Source: Bacteroides sp.
GTDB lineage: Bacteria > Bacteroidota > Bacteroidia > Bacteroidales > SM23-62
Reading direction: 5' to 3'
Assembly: GCA_030592145.1 (NCBI GenBank)
Contig: JAUVKJ010000124.1
Coordinates: 1-5,858, forward strand
Length of the DNA: 5,858 nt
This document shows, piece after piece, positions 1 to 5,858 of this stretch (within the stretch, counting starts at the first letter, position 1; each line of letters begins with the position of its first letter). Under the pieces are notes generated by a model. The model was not told where the DNA came from. It searched no databases and saw only the letters and a list, made by a program, of their open reading frames with translations. The translations under genes and the position numbers were made by a program.

Positions 1-132
1 GGATTGATGACCGAGGGGCACCTGTACCCTCATGCCGGGCTGTACCTCCACTCCTTCCGGAATGCGGTAGGTAAAAACCGTGGGTACCGGAACAGGTAAA
101 ATTACTTCTGCGTACATTGCTATTTCGGGCAT
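1..132 (-). CDS. priA: Primosomal protein N' (PriA), N-terminal 44 residues, cut by window edge
   Basis: This is the start of a minus-strand gene that continues past base 1. PriA is a cytoplasmic 3'-to-5' DNA helicase that recognises stalled replication forks and loads the replicative helicase for restart. The 44 visible residues begin MPEIAMYAEVILPVPVPTVF, followed by TYRIPE, then QPGMRVQVPLG. This matches the PriA N-terminal DNA-binding domain, typically 'YAEVxLPLPLPxxFTYxIPE..xxGxRVxVPFG'. Two consecutive in-frame TAG codons lie just upstream, and the first ATG is at 130-132. A second ATG (residue 6, bases 115-117) gives the MYAEV start common in the family and is an equally good start. 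The gene lies 60 bp after pfkA on the same strand. I see no promoter in the gap, so it may be read through from pfkA. The helicase and zinc-binding domains lie outside the window. The identification rests on a short but characteristic segment. Confidence 0.87.
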   Translation of the reverse strand, partial: MPEIAMYAEVILPVPVPTVFTYRIPEGVEVQPGMRVQVPLGHQS

Positions 133-192
133 CGATGGAGCGGCAATCTACTATATACAAAAAAGAGACTGATCCTGAAGAAGTAAGCTGTT

Positions 193-1173
193 CTAAACAG
201 AGAGGATCTCTGCAATGTCAAGTTTTTCAAGATCAATGGTCTTATTTTTCTTGATCGCCCTATTGAAGGTGCAATGGCTGATCTCGCCGTTGACCATTCC
301 GATCATGACAGATTTTTGATCGTCGAGGAGGGCTACTACTGCAGCGTGCCCGAACAAACTTGCTGTCACACGGTCATACGCCGACGGGGTTCCTCCCCTC
401 TGTATATGTCCCAGTATGGAAACCCTCACATCGTAATCCGTAAAATCCTTCTTTACTTTTTTTGCAATGGCAAAAGCGCCCCCTGATTCATCGCCTTCGG
501 CAACAATGATAATATTGGCTGATTTCCGCCGTTTGAAACCCTTTTCCAGGAAATCCCTGAGGTTTTCGACCTGTCCTTTCATCTCGGGGACCAGGATGGC
601 TTCTGCACCACAGGCAATACCGCTGCGATAGGCAATGAAACCGGCATCACGGCCCATTACCTCGATGAAGAAAAGACGGTTGTGAGAACTTGCCGTATCC
701 CTGATCTTGTCAATGGCTTCAACAACAGTATTCAGCGCTGTATCGTATCCAATGGTATAATCTGTTCCGTAGATGTCATTATCAATGGTTCCGGGGATAC
801 CGACAAAGGATATATCAAATTCTTCTGAAAACTGCCGCGCCCCGGCCAGGGTGCCATCTCCGCCGATCACGACAACTGCGTTAATTCCCTCGGCTTTCAG
901 CTTCTCGTATGCCTGCTTTCTGCCGTCAATGGTCCGGAATGCCTTGCTCCTGGCTGTTTTCAGAATGGTTCCACCTCTCTGGATGATATCGCTGACACTA
1001 TAGGCCTTGAGTTCCTTGAAATGCCCGTGGATCATCCCTTCGTATCCATGCCGTATACCTATCACCTTCAGTCGGTTGTAAACAGCTGTACGGGTGACCC
1101 CCCTGATAGCCGCATTCATCCCCGGGGCATCACCCCCGGAAGTCAGGACTCCTATCTTTTTTATCTTAGCCAT
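193..1173 (-). CDS. pfkA: ATP-dependent 6-phosphofructokinase (PfkA)
   Basis: Phosphorylates fructose 6-phosphate to fructose 1,6-bisphosphate with ATP, the committed step of glycolysis, in the cytoplasm. The 326 residues are full length for the bacterial A1 family. Visible motifs are the nucleotide loop SGGDAPGMN (12-20), GGTILKTARS (67-76) with R75, GGDGT (104-108), PGTIDND (127-133) with catalytic Asp131, substrate-binding R166 and MGR (173-175), E226, and HIQRGG (256-261). Gly after the Asp in GGDGT, and Gly rather than Lys in PGTIDND, mark the ATP-using type rather than the pyrophosphate type. Several allosteric-site residues known from E. coli PfkA are kept (R24, R28, R158, R215, K217), but the equivalent of R54 is Ala57. 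The ATG at 1171-1173 is right because the family begins within a few residues of IGVLTSGG. A promoter candidate lies just upstream, separating it from ispH (102-bp gap). priA follows after 60 bp. Confidence 0.97.
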   Translation of the reverse strand: MAKIKKIGVLTSGGDAPGMNAAIRGVTRTAVYNRLKVIGIRHGYEGMIHGHFKELKAYSVSDIIQRGGTILKTARSKAFRTIDGRKQAYEKLKAEGINAVVVIGGDGTLAGARQFSEEFDISFVGIPGTIDNDIYGTDYTIGYDTALNTVVEAIDKIRDTASSHNRLFFIEVMGRDAGFIAYRSGIACGAEAILVPEMKGQVENLRDFLEKGFKRRKSANIIIVAEGDESGGAFAIAKKVKKDFTDYDVRVSILGHIQRGGTPSAYDRVTASLFGHAAVVALLDDQKSVMIGMVNGEISHCTFNRAIKKNKTIDLEKLDIAEILSV

Positions 1174-1201
1174 AAATTATTGGTTTTCAGATATATAATG
1201 C

Positions 1202-1231
1202 CAAATTAATTCCTTTTTTGAAAAAAACCAA
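1202..1231 (-). promoter_or_regulatory. Candidate Bacteroidetes-type promoter for pfkA
   Basis: Read on the minus strand there is a TTG (1229-1231, preceded by a T run), a 19-bp spacer, and TTAATTTG (1202-1209). The Bacteroidetes sigma-ABfr consensus is a -33 TTG and a -7 TAnnTTTG about 19-21 bp apart. Here five of the six defined -7 bases match and the spacing fits. Transcription would begin near 1195, leaving a leader of roughly 20 nt before the pfkA ATG at 1173. The leader is A/T-rich without a Shine-Dalgarno sequence, as is usual in this phylum. The match was made by eye in AT-rich DNA, so chance is possible. Confidence 0.45.
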
Positions 1232-1244
1232 AAATAAGCAATTT

Positions 1245-1264
1245 TTAGGGGAACTAAGCCCTAA
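1245..1264 (-). terminator. Weak hairpin after ispH, possible terminator
   Basis: TTAGGG (1245-1250) and CCCTAA (1259-1264) are perfect inverted repeats around an 8-nt loop. They lie 12 to 31 bp beyond the ispH stop codon and upstream of the pfkA promoter candidate. The position suits a partial terminator between ispH and pfkA. However, the stem is only six pairs, and on the minus strand the T-rich stretch begins several bases after it rather than directly. Confidence 0.2.
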
Positions 1265-1275
1265 GCGATTAAAAA

Positions 1276-2169
1276 TTATCTCCCGGTGATGTTTATTCTT
1301 TCCCGGAGTCTTGCCTTCACGTCAGACAGGAGCCAGCGAGGGGTGGATGTGGCTCCGCAGATGCCGATGCTCACGATCCCCTCAAGGGGATAAGCATCTG
1401 ATTCTCCGGGACTGCTAATGAAATGGGTATTTTTGTTGATTTCCCTGCAGACCTTGTAAAGGGCCTTCCCGTTTGAACTTTCCTTCCCGCTGACGAACAA
1501 AACCAGGTTGTAACGGGAAACAAAATCTTCCAGGTATTTTTCCCTGGATGAGACCTGCCTGCAAACTGTATCGTATATATGCAGGTCCCCTTCAGGATCC
1601 AGGCCCAACTCACTCATCCTATTCCTTAGTGATTCATGGAAAAAATCGTATTCCCGGAGGTTCATAGTGGTCTGTGAAAAAAGAAAAACGGGTGACTTCA
1701 GTTCAAGTGCGGCCAATTCCCCCGGGTCTCTCGCAACAATAGCATTTCCATCGGTCTGTCCGAGCAATGCCCTGATCTCCGGGTGGCTTGACTTGCCAAA
1801 AATAAGTATGCTTCCCTCCTTCCCGCGTAAAGCGGTATAACAATCCCTAATCTGTTTCTGCAATTTTTTTACTATGGGACAGGTGGCATCAATGAAGCGT
1901 ATATTCTTCTCCTTGCCTTTCCGGTAGGTTTCGGGAGGTTCGCCATGGGCACGGATCAGTACCGTAGTGTTTTTCAGCCTGTCAAATTCCTCGTAAGTCA
2001 CGGGGTTCAGTCCCCTGCCCTTCAGCCTCTTCACCTCTTCAGGATTGTGGACAAGCTCACCCAGGGAGCAAAGTTCGTTATTGCCCACAAGATGATTTTC
2101 CGCTGCATTTACGGCCTTAATCACCCCGGTGCAGAAACCGGATTGTTCATCCACATCAATCCTGATCAT
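1276..2169 (-). CDS. ispH: 4-hydroxy-3-methylbut-2-enyl diphosphate reductase (IspH/LytB)
   Basis: Last enzyme of the MEP (non-mevalonate) isoprenoid pathway. It reductively dehydroxylates HMBPP to isopentenyl and dimethylallyl diphosphate using an iron-sulfur cluster in the cytoplasm. The 297 residues are a normal length. The three cluster-binding cysteines are present: C13 in GFCTGV, C97 in DATCP and C203 in YDTVCRQVSSRE. So are the substrate-binding histidines H41 (ELVHN), H75 (RAHGE) and H129 (SSHPE), the proton-relay Glu131, Thr169 in SQTTMN, the S231-S232-N233 motif, and S275 in ATSTP. Near the C-terminus the sequence reads ICGATSTPRW where many proteins have ITAGASTPxW. I recall this form as common in Bacteroidetes. 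The start codon overlaps the cmk stop by 4 bp (ATGA), so translational coupling is likely. The gene belongs to the cmk operon, and this isoprenoid supply would feed quinones and undecaprenyl phosphate. Confidence 0.97.
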   Translation of the reverse strand: MIRIDVDEQSGFCTGVIKAVNAAENHLVGNNELCSLGELVHNPEEVKRLKGRGLNPVTYEEFDRLKNTTVLIRAHGEPPETYRKGKEKNIRFIDATCPIVKKLQKQIRDCYTALRGKEGSILIFGKSSHPEIRALLGQTDGNAIVARDPGELAALELKSPVFLFSQTTMNLREYDFFHESLRNRMSELGLDPEGDLHIYDTVCRQVSSREKYLEDFVSRYNLVLFVSGKESSNGKALYKVCREINKNTHFISSPGESDAYPLEGIVSIGICGATSTPRWLLSDVKARLRERINITGR

Positions 2170-2870
2170 AGGTTTTCCTGTTTTTTGCTTTCAAGAAGCC
2201 TTTCAAACCATTCCATCTGTTTTTCCACGGTCATTTCCGAGTTATCCAGGTCGACGGCATCGTCAGCCCGGGTCAGGGGACTCGCCTCCCGGGTTGAATC
2301 CTGATGGTCACGGAGCATTATATTTTCAAGGACCTCCTCATAGCTTGCCGGAAGTCCCTTTTCGATCATTTCATCATACCTTCTCTGTGCCCTGATATCA
2401 GGGTTAGCTGTAAGAAAGATCTTGATATCCGCCCGGGGGAAAACAACCGTACCAATGTCCCGGCCATCCATGACCACTCCCCTGTTTTCAGATATCTTCC
2501 TCTGAAGGTTTACCATGGCTGTGCGAACTTCGGGGATAGCGCTTACCGTACTCGCCCATTTCGAAACCTCTACCCCCCTTATAACATCCTCAATGTTCCT
2601 GCCGTTCAGCCAGGTTTCGTAGATCTTTTTCTGATCATTGAACCCGATCTTGATTTCAATCCTTCCGAGTTGCTTAACCAGCTCCTCCTTCCTGATCCTG
2701 TCATCTATAATCAATTCGTTTTCAAGAACATACAGAGCTACAGCCCTGTACATGGCACCGCTGTCAACATAGGTTAGTCCAAGTTTTTCCGCGATGGCCT
2801 TTGCGAAAGTGCTTTTACCGCCCGAGGAATGCCCGTCGATCGCAATAACCAGATCCTCTGTTTTCTTCAT
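2166..2870 (-). CDS. cmk: Cytidylate kinase (CMP/dCMP kinase)
   Basis: Transfers phosphate from ATP to CMP or dCMP, giving CDP/dCDP for nucleotide, lipid and DNA precursors; cytoplasmic. With the start at 2868-2870 it has 234 residues, close to the family norm of about 220-230. Motifs are the P-loop GHSSGGKST (13-21), the CMP-binding DSGAMYRAV (36-44), DGRDIGTVVFP (135-145), and the lid pattern RDxxDxxRxxSPL (187-199) with R187, D188, D191 and R194, followed by DAVDLDNS (204-211). The longest reading frame starts 13 codons earlier (2909, MFRKLASLHFGKQ). That extension does not resemble the family and would begin only 20 bp after the porQ stop. MKKTEDLVIAIDG is the family-like start. The stop overlaps the ispH start (ATGA), so the two genes are co-translated. 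No convincing promoter is visible in the 59-bp gap after porQ. Confidence 0.96.
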   Translation of the reverse strand: MKKTEDLVIAIDGHSSGGKSTFAKAIAEKLGLTYVDSGAMYRAVALYVLENELIIDDRIRKEELVKQLGRIEIKIGFNDQKKIYETWLNGRNIEDVIRGVEVSKWASTVSAIPEVRTAMVNLQRKISENRGVVMDGRDIGTVVFPRADIKIFLTANPDIRAQRRYDEMIEKGLPASYEEVLENIMLRDHQDSTREASPLTRADDAVDLDNSEMTVEKQMEWFERLLESKKQENL

Positions 2871-2929
2871 CTGTTTTCCAAAATGTAAGGATGCTAATTT
2901 ACGAAACATCGGGAATTACCGGAAAACAA

Positions 2930-3991
2930 TCAATTCTGTTTGCGGTAGAAGGAGGAAATATCGGTTGAAATGGAAAAATGATTGGAGGCCCCTGCCAGGT
3001 GGTAGCTGGCTCTTCCATAACTCAGATGGAATTTGGAGATCCGGATGCCAAAGCCCCATGAGAAGCCTACCATGGCGGTACGGGAGGAAATCTTCAACTC
3101 CTGCCTGCGCTGGTAGTTATAACCGGCTCTCAGGAAGAAATTTTCCAGTGGGGTAAATTCCACCCCGAAAATAAGATGACGCATGATATTGTCACCAAGC
3201 TTTTCCCACTTGTTCTCCGGTAATGATTCCCCGGTGACGGGATCGAAATCTTCTGTTTTTTTTGCCGGGTCGGTATAAGTGAGATCCGGCTTCTGCAGGT
3301 TATGCGCAACAATGGAAAAACGAAACGGGGCATGCTTCAGTTTTTGTGAAATCCCGAGGAGTATTTCAAAGGGAACAGGTTCCCTGTGACCATCGTGATA
3401 GGGTTTTACCTGGAAGCCTGCATTCCGGAAAACGAGTCCCGCGGAAAACAACCTGTCCCTGCTCGTATACATCAGCCCGATGTCAGCCAGCAGCCCGAAT
3501 GAGTGGTAGGATTCCAGTACCGAATAAACCGGTTTTGCATTGACCCCTATCCTGAACGAGCTGTCAAGGGCCCTTGAAAAGATCATGTTGAAGGAATATT
3601 CAGCAGCCCTGAATTCGCCGGTGATGTTTCCGACCCTGTCTGCCGCTATGAATTTTCCGTAATTAATGTAATTCAATCCCAGCGCGAAATCTCCAGCCCT
3701 GTCGAAATGCCTTGCATAGGATACATAACCGAAATTAATGTCCGAGAAATAGTTCACATAATTAAGCACCAGCTGGTTGGACATCCCTTCATGCAGGGTC
3801 GCAGGATTGTGAAAAGGCAGATTAAGGTCGTCGTCATGGATGCTCACCACCTTCCCGCCCAGGGAAGCGACACGCGCAGAATGGGTCAGGTTCAGGAATG
3901 CGTAGGTGGAATTCCCTCCCAGCTGTCCGGCTGCCTGCAGGGAAACAGAAAGAAGTATTAAGAAAGACGCACTTCGTGTGATCCTGAACAT
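2930..3991 (-). CDS. porQ: Type IX secretion system protein PorQ
   Basis: PorQ is an outer-membrane beta-barrel-type component of the Bacteroidetes type IX secretion system. Published work on Porphyromonas gingivalis places it with PorU, PorV and PorZ in the attachment complex that processes and anchors cargo on lipopolysaccharide. The 353 residues start with a signal peptide: R3 and R6, hydrophobic core FLILLSVSL, and a likely cut between G22 and Q23 (AAG-Q). Next comes the family signature GGNSTYAFLNLTHSARVASLGG-like block (25-46), then HNPATL (61-66). After that are many alternating beta strands ending in aromatic residues, RHLIFGVEF (271-279), RAGYNYQRRQEL (288-299), and the C-terminal SYGRASYHLAGASNHFSIS (324-342). 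It lies 55 bp after the transporter gene and 59 bp before cmk on the same strand, with no clear promoter of its own. Family assignment is confident. The exact role in this organism is inferred from homologues. Confidence 0.92.
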   Translation of the reverse strand: MFRITRSASFLILLSVSLQAAGQLGGNSTYAFLNLTHSARVASLGGKVVSIHDDDLNLPFHNPATLHEGMSNQLVLNYVNYFSDINFGYVSYARHFDRAGDFALGLNYINYGKFIAADRVGNITGEFRAAEYSFNMIFSRALDSSFRIGVNAKPVYSVLESYHSFGLLADIGLMYTSRDRLFSAGLVFRNAGFQVKPYHDGHREPVPFEILLGISQKLKHAPFRFSIVAHNLQKPDLTYTDPAKKTEDFDPVTGESLPENKWEKLGDNIMRHLIFGVEFTPLENFFLRAGYNYQRRQELKISSRTAMVGFSWGFGIRISKFHLSYGRASYHLAGASNHFSISTDISSFYRKQN

Positions 3992-4046
3992 GCAGGGAAT
4001 TTAGAAATAATAACGCTAAAAATGATATTTTATTTTCTGTTGCGGT

Positions 4047-4958
4047 TCAGGGAGCGTGCAAATGGTCATAGGGTTTTTTGCGGGACTTAACCTGGGAAAT
4101 GAACAGACCGGTGAGAACCACCATAATGCCGATGATCTTTTTCAGCCCCAGTTCCTCTCCCAGCATGAAATAGGCAAAAACGGCAGTAAGTACCGGGATC
4201 AGGTTGGTAAATGTCTCGGTGCGGATGGCTCCGATGGTCTTTATACTGTAATTAAACAGGATAAAAGCGATCGAGGATCCGAATATGGCCAGGTATCCGA
4301 GGTTCAGAATGGCCTTCATCGTATGCCCGGCGGCCGCAAAATCCTGTAGATCAAACACAAGGAACAGGGGAAGAAACATCAGTGTACCGAAAATGTTCTG
4401 GTAGGTTGTGATGCTGTAAACATTGTACCGATGCGTGAGTTTCTTTACCAACAGTGTGTACCCAACGGCACACAACACCGCCAGCAGCATCAGAAAGATC
4501 CCTGCAGGTTCTGCATTCAGGGAGAAATCAAGGTTCATGATAACGATCAAAACCCCCAGGAAGGAGATCAGTATACCCAGGATATTGGGCACAGTAACAC
4601 GTTCATTCAATAGCAGGTAAGCGCCAATGGGGACAAAAAGAGGGATCATTGCAAGGATCACCGCCGCCAGGGATGCAGAGATCTTTGTCAGGCCAATGCT
4701 TTCTGCAATGAAATAGACAAAAGGGTAGATCAATGCCAGGATGAGGAAGCTTGGTATATCGCGTCTCTGTATTTTTTGCAGAACGGAGGTAAATCCTGCA
4801 ATGCCAAGCATGATCAGTGTGGCAGCCAGCAGTCTCAGGAAGACTATGGCAAAGGGCGGATATACCTCATTAACGATCTTGAACCAGACAAAGGTCATGC
4901 TCCACATGACCATGGCCCCGATTACACTGATGTATACCCCGGCCTTTGTTCTCTCCAT
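4047..4958 (-). CDS. EamA/DMT-family transporter (10 transmembrane segments)
   Basis: A 303-residue inner-membrane protein of the drug/metabolite transporter superfamily with two tandem EamA domains (about residues 8-141 and 152-289). Ten hydrophobic segments can be placed at roughly 7-29, 33-55, 69-88, 94-117, 123-143, 151-172, 181-203, 215-236, 242-266 and 272-290. The first repeat carries the usual pattern: a tryptophan and FxxxK in the first helix, FLRLLAA at 40-46 in the second, and LNER (117-120) at the end of the fourth. The second repeat has the matching LGEE (266-269). The tail after residue 290 is short and basic, fitting a cytoplasmic end. Family members export amino acids, nucleotide precursors, drugs or other metabolites, and sequence alone does not give the substrate. 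It is the first gene of the minus-strand run, 118 bp from the divergent lipoprotein gene and 55 bp before porQ. Co-transcription with porQ is plausible but unproven. Confidence 0.92.
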   Translation of the reverse strand: MERTKAGVYISVIGAMVMWSMTFVWFKIVNEVYPPFAIVFLRLLAATLIMLGIAGFTSVLQKIQRRDIPSFLILALIYPFVYFIAESIGLTKISASLAAVILAMIPLFVPIGAYLLLNERVTVPNILGILISFLGVLIVIMNLDFSLNAEPAGIFLMLLAVLCAVGYTLLVKKLTHRYNVYSITTYQNIFGTLMFLPLFLVFDLQDFAAAGHTMKAILNLGYLAIFGSSIAFILFNYSIKTIGAIRTETFTNLIPVLTAVFAYFMLGEELGLKKIIGIMVVLTGLFISQVKSRKKPYDHLHAP

Positions 4959-4982
4959 ATCCAGCTTACCTGTTTAAGCAGG

Positions 4983-5014
4983 CAAAGATGTAAAATTTTA
5001 ATAAATTCCTTCAA
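4983..5014 (-). promoter_or_regulatory. Candidate promoter for the EamA transporter and following genes
   Basis: On the minus strand a TTG (5012-5014) is followed, after 21 bp of AT-rich DNA, by CATCTTTG (4983-4990). This matches five of the six defined bases of the Bacteroidetes -7 element TAnnTTTG. The predicted transcription start is near 4976, about 18 nt before the ATG at 4958. If real, it would drive the transporter and possibly porQ, cmk and ispH, since no better promoter is seen in the gaps between those genes. Spacing is at the long end and the match was made by eye. Confidence 0.35.
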
Positions 5015-5076
5015 CGCGTAGGGGTAAATCTGGTTTTATGTGTATTACAGATGAAAAACCAATTAAACTTTATGTC

Positions 5077-5858
5077 ATGAAAAGAAAGAATTTAATTTCA
5101 TTATTATCAATTGTATTGTTCGGGATGATCATCATGGTCTCCTGTGAAAAGAACAAAAGCATTGAAACTCTGGACGTTGTCACTGCTGAGGATGATGCCA
5201 TTATGGATATGGCCTTTGATGATGTATTTTCTGAAGTGGACGCGGTAATGAATACCATGGACATGATCGGATATGTAATGCCTTCCCTGAAATCAGGACT
5301 GGAAATTTTTGAGACCTGCAAGGTCATTACCGTAGACCAGCCCGAAGGGTCTTTCTGGCCCCGTGTGATTACTATAGATTACGGGGAGGGATGCACCATA
5401 GGTCAAAGGACCCGCAAGGGAAAGATCATCATCAACGTTTCCGGTCCCATGTGGCTGGAAGGTTCCATGAGAACAGTGACTTTCGAAGATTTCTATGTCA
5501 ATGACCACAAGGTTGAGGGAGTCCGCACCGTTACCAACGAAGGACGTCACCTGGAAGGTGATTACGCAGGGAAGATCTATTTTTCCATTATGCTCGACAG
5601 CGGAAAAGTCACCACACCCGATAATACCGTGATCACCAAGCAGGTAAGCCGGACCCGGACATTCGTGGAAGGGGAAGAATCAAGATGGGATACCCGCGAC
5701 GACATCTGGTACATTGAAGGTATAGCAAGCGGTGTAAACCGTAATGGAGTTGCTTACACAAGAGAAATCACCAGTCCCCTGTGGAAAGAGATCGGTTGCC
5801 GCTTCATTACCCGGGGAACCGTTCTGATCTCTGCCGAAGGAAGGCCGGATGCCATCCT
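5077..5858 (+). CDS. Uncharacterised lipoprotein, cut by the right edge (260+ residues)
   Basis: An open frame runs from the ATG at 5077 to the window end without a stop. I do not know its function. The N-terminus is a lipoprotein signal peptide: KRKN, a hydrophobic stretch (residues 6-21), then MVSC with Cys23 as the lipidated residue, followed by EKNK. Residues 29-65 are rich in Asp/Glu and Met and look helical. From about residue 85 on the sequence looks beta-rich, with VITIDYGEGCT (98-107), RTRKGKIIINVSG (111-123), RTVTFEDFYVN (132-142), VEGVRTVTN (146-154), RTRTFVEGE (192-200) and GVAYTREITSPL (224-235). Three later cysteines (81, 106, 241) may pair or bind something. I recall similar uncharacterised lipoproteins in many Bacteroidetes. 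An in-frame ATG at 5038 would add 13 residues ahead of the signal peptide and is less likely. The gene diverges from the transporter. No convincing promoter was found. Confidence 0.85.
   Translation, partial: MKRKNLISLLSIVLFGMIIMVSCEKNKSIETLDVVTAEDDAIMDMAFDDVFSEVDAVMNTMDMIGYVMPSLKSGLEIFETCKVITVDQPEGSFWPRVITIDYGEGCTIGQRTRKGKIIINVSGPMWLEGSMRTVTFEDFYVNDHKVEGVRTVTNEGRHLEGDYAGKIYFSIMLDSGKVTTPDNTVITKQVSRTRTFVEGEESRWDTRDDIWYIEGIASGVNRNGVAYTREITSPLWKEIGCRFITRGTVLISAEGRPDAI

Noticed and set aside
133..192. Terminator or promoter between pfkA and priA
   Set aside because: A run of six T is present on the minus strand but has no stable stem before it, and no TAnnTTTG element at a proper distance from a TTG was found.
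1945..2777. Plus-strand open frames of 88-157 codons over ispH and cmk
   Set aside because: They are antisense to genes with complete catalytic motifs. Their translations show no recognisable domain, so they are treated as by-products of codon bias.
2871..2909. N-terminal 13-residue extension of Cmk (start at 2909)
   Set aside because: MFRKLASLHFGKQ precedes the family-like start MKKTEDLVIAIDG and does not resemble Cmk N-termini. The shorter form has the normal family length.
2905..2925. Short CGG/CCG inverted repeat after the porQ stop as a terminator
   Set aside because: Only three base pairs around a six-base loop, with no following T run on the minus strand.
5070..5550. Two 85-codon minus-strand open frames opposite the lipoprotein gene
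   Set aside because: Both lie antisense to a long plus-strand frame with a signal peptide and coherent protein motifs. Their own translations resemble no family and are low in complexity of motif.
1..5858. CRISPR, tRNA, insertion sequence, phage or defence-system signal
   Set aside because: No direct repeat arrays, cloverleaf-like segments, transposase motifs or terminal inverted repeats were seen. Nearly all bases are accounted for by housekeeping or envelope genes.

Overview
The window looks like chromosomal core sequence from a Bacteroidota (Bacteroidetes) bacterium, most likely Bacteroidales/Marinilabiliales-like. The evidence is a gene for the type IX secretion protein PorQ, a Bacteroidetes-style PfkA and IspH, start regions without clear Shine-Dalgarno sequences, Bacteroidetes-type promoter candidates (TTG, about 19-21 bp, TAnnTTTG-like), and a lipoprotein of a kind common in that phylum. 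The finer taxonomic placement is inference from memory of related sequences.

Layout. Six genes lie on the minus strand, read right to left: an EamA/DMT-family membrane transporter (4047-4958), porQ (2930-3991), cmk (2166-2870), ispH (1276-2169), pfkA (193-1173), and the first 44 codons of priA (1-132), cut by the left edge. On the plus strand, diverging from the transporter, a lipoprotein gene starts at about 5077 and is cut by the right edge. No gene-free stretch exceeds about 120 bp. I see no RNA genes, mobile elements, CRISPR arrays or long repeats.

How the genes fit together. cmk and ispH overlap by 4 bp (ATGA) and are surely co-translated. porQ ends 59 bp before cmk, and the transporter ends 55 bp before porQ, so transporter-porQ-cmk-ispH could be one transcript. 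pfkA has its own promoter candidate in the 102-bp gap after ispH, and priA follows pfkA by 60 bp. The minus-strand genes are housekeeping: CMP/dCMP phosphorylation, the last MEP-pathway step, committed glycolysis, and replication restart. They flank one envelope gene for type IX secretion.

No new defence or mobile system is visible. The points most worth a second look are the unassigned divergent lipoprotein, the placement of porQ among housekeeping genes, and a substituted allosteric residue in PfkA.
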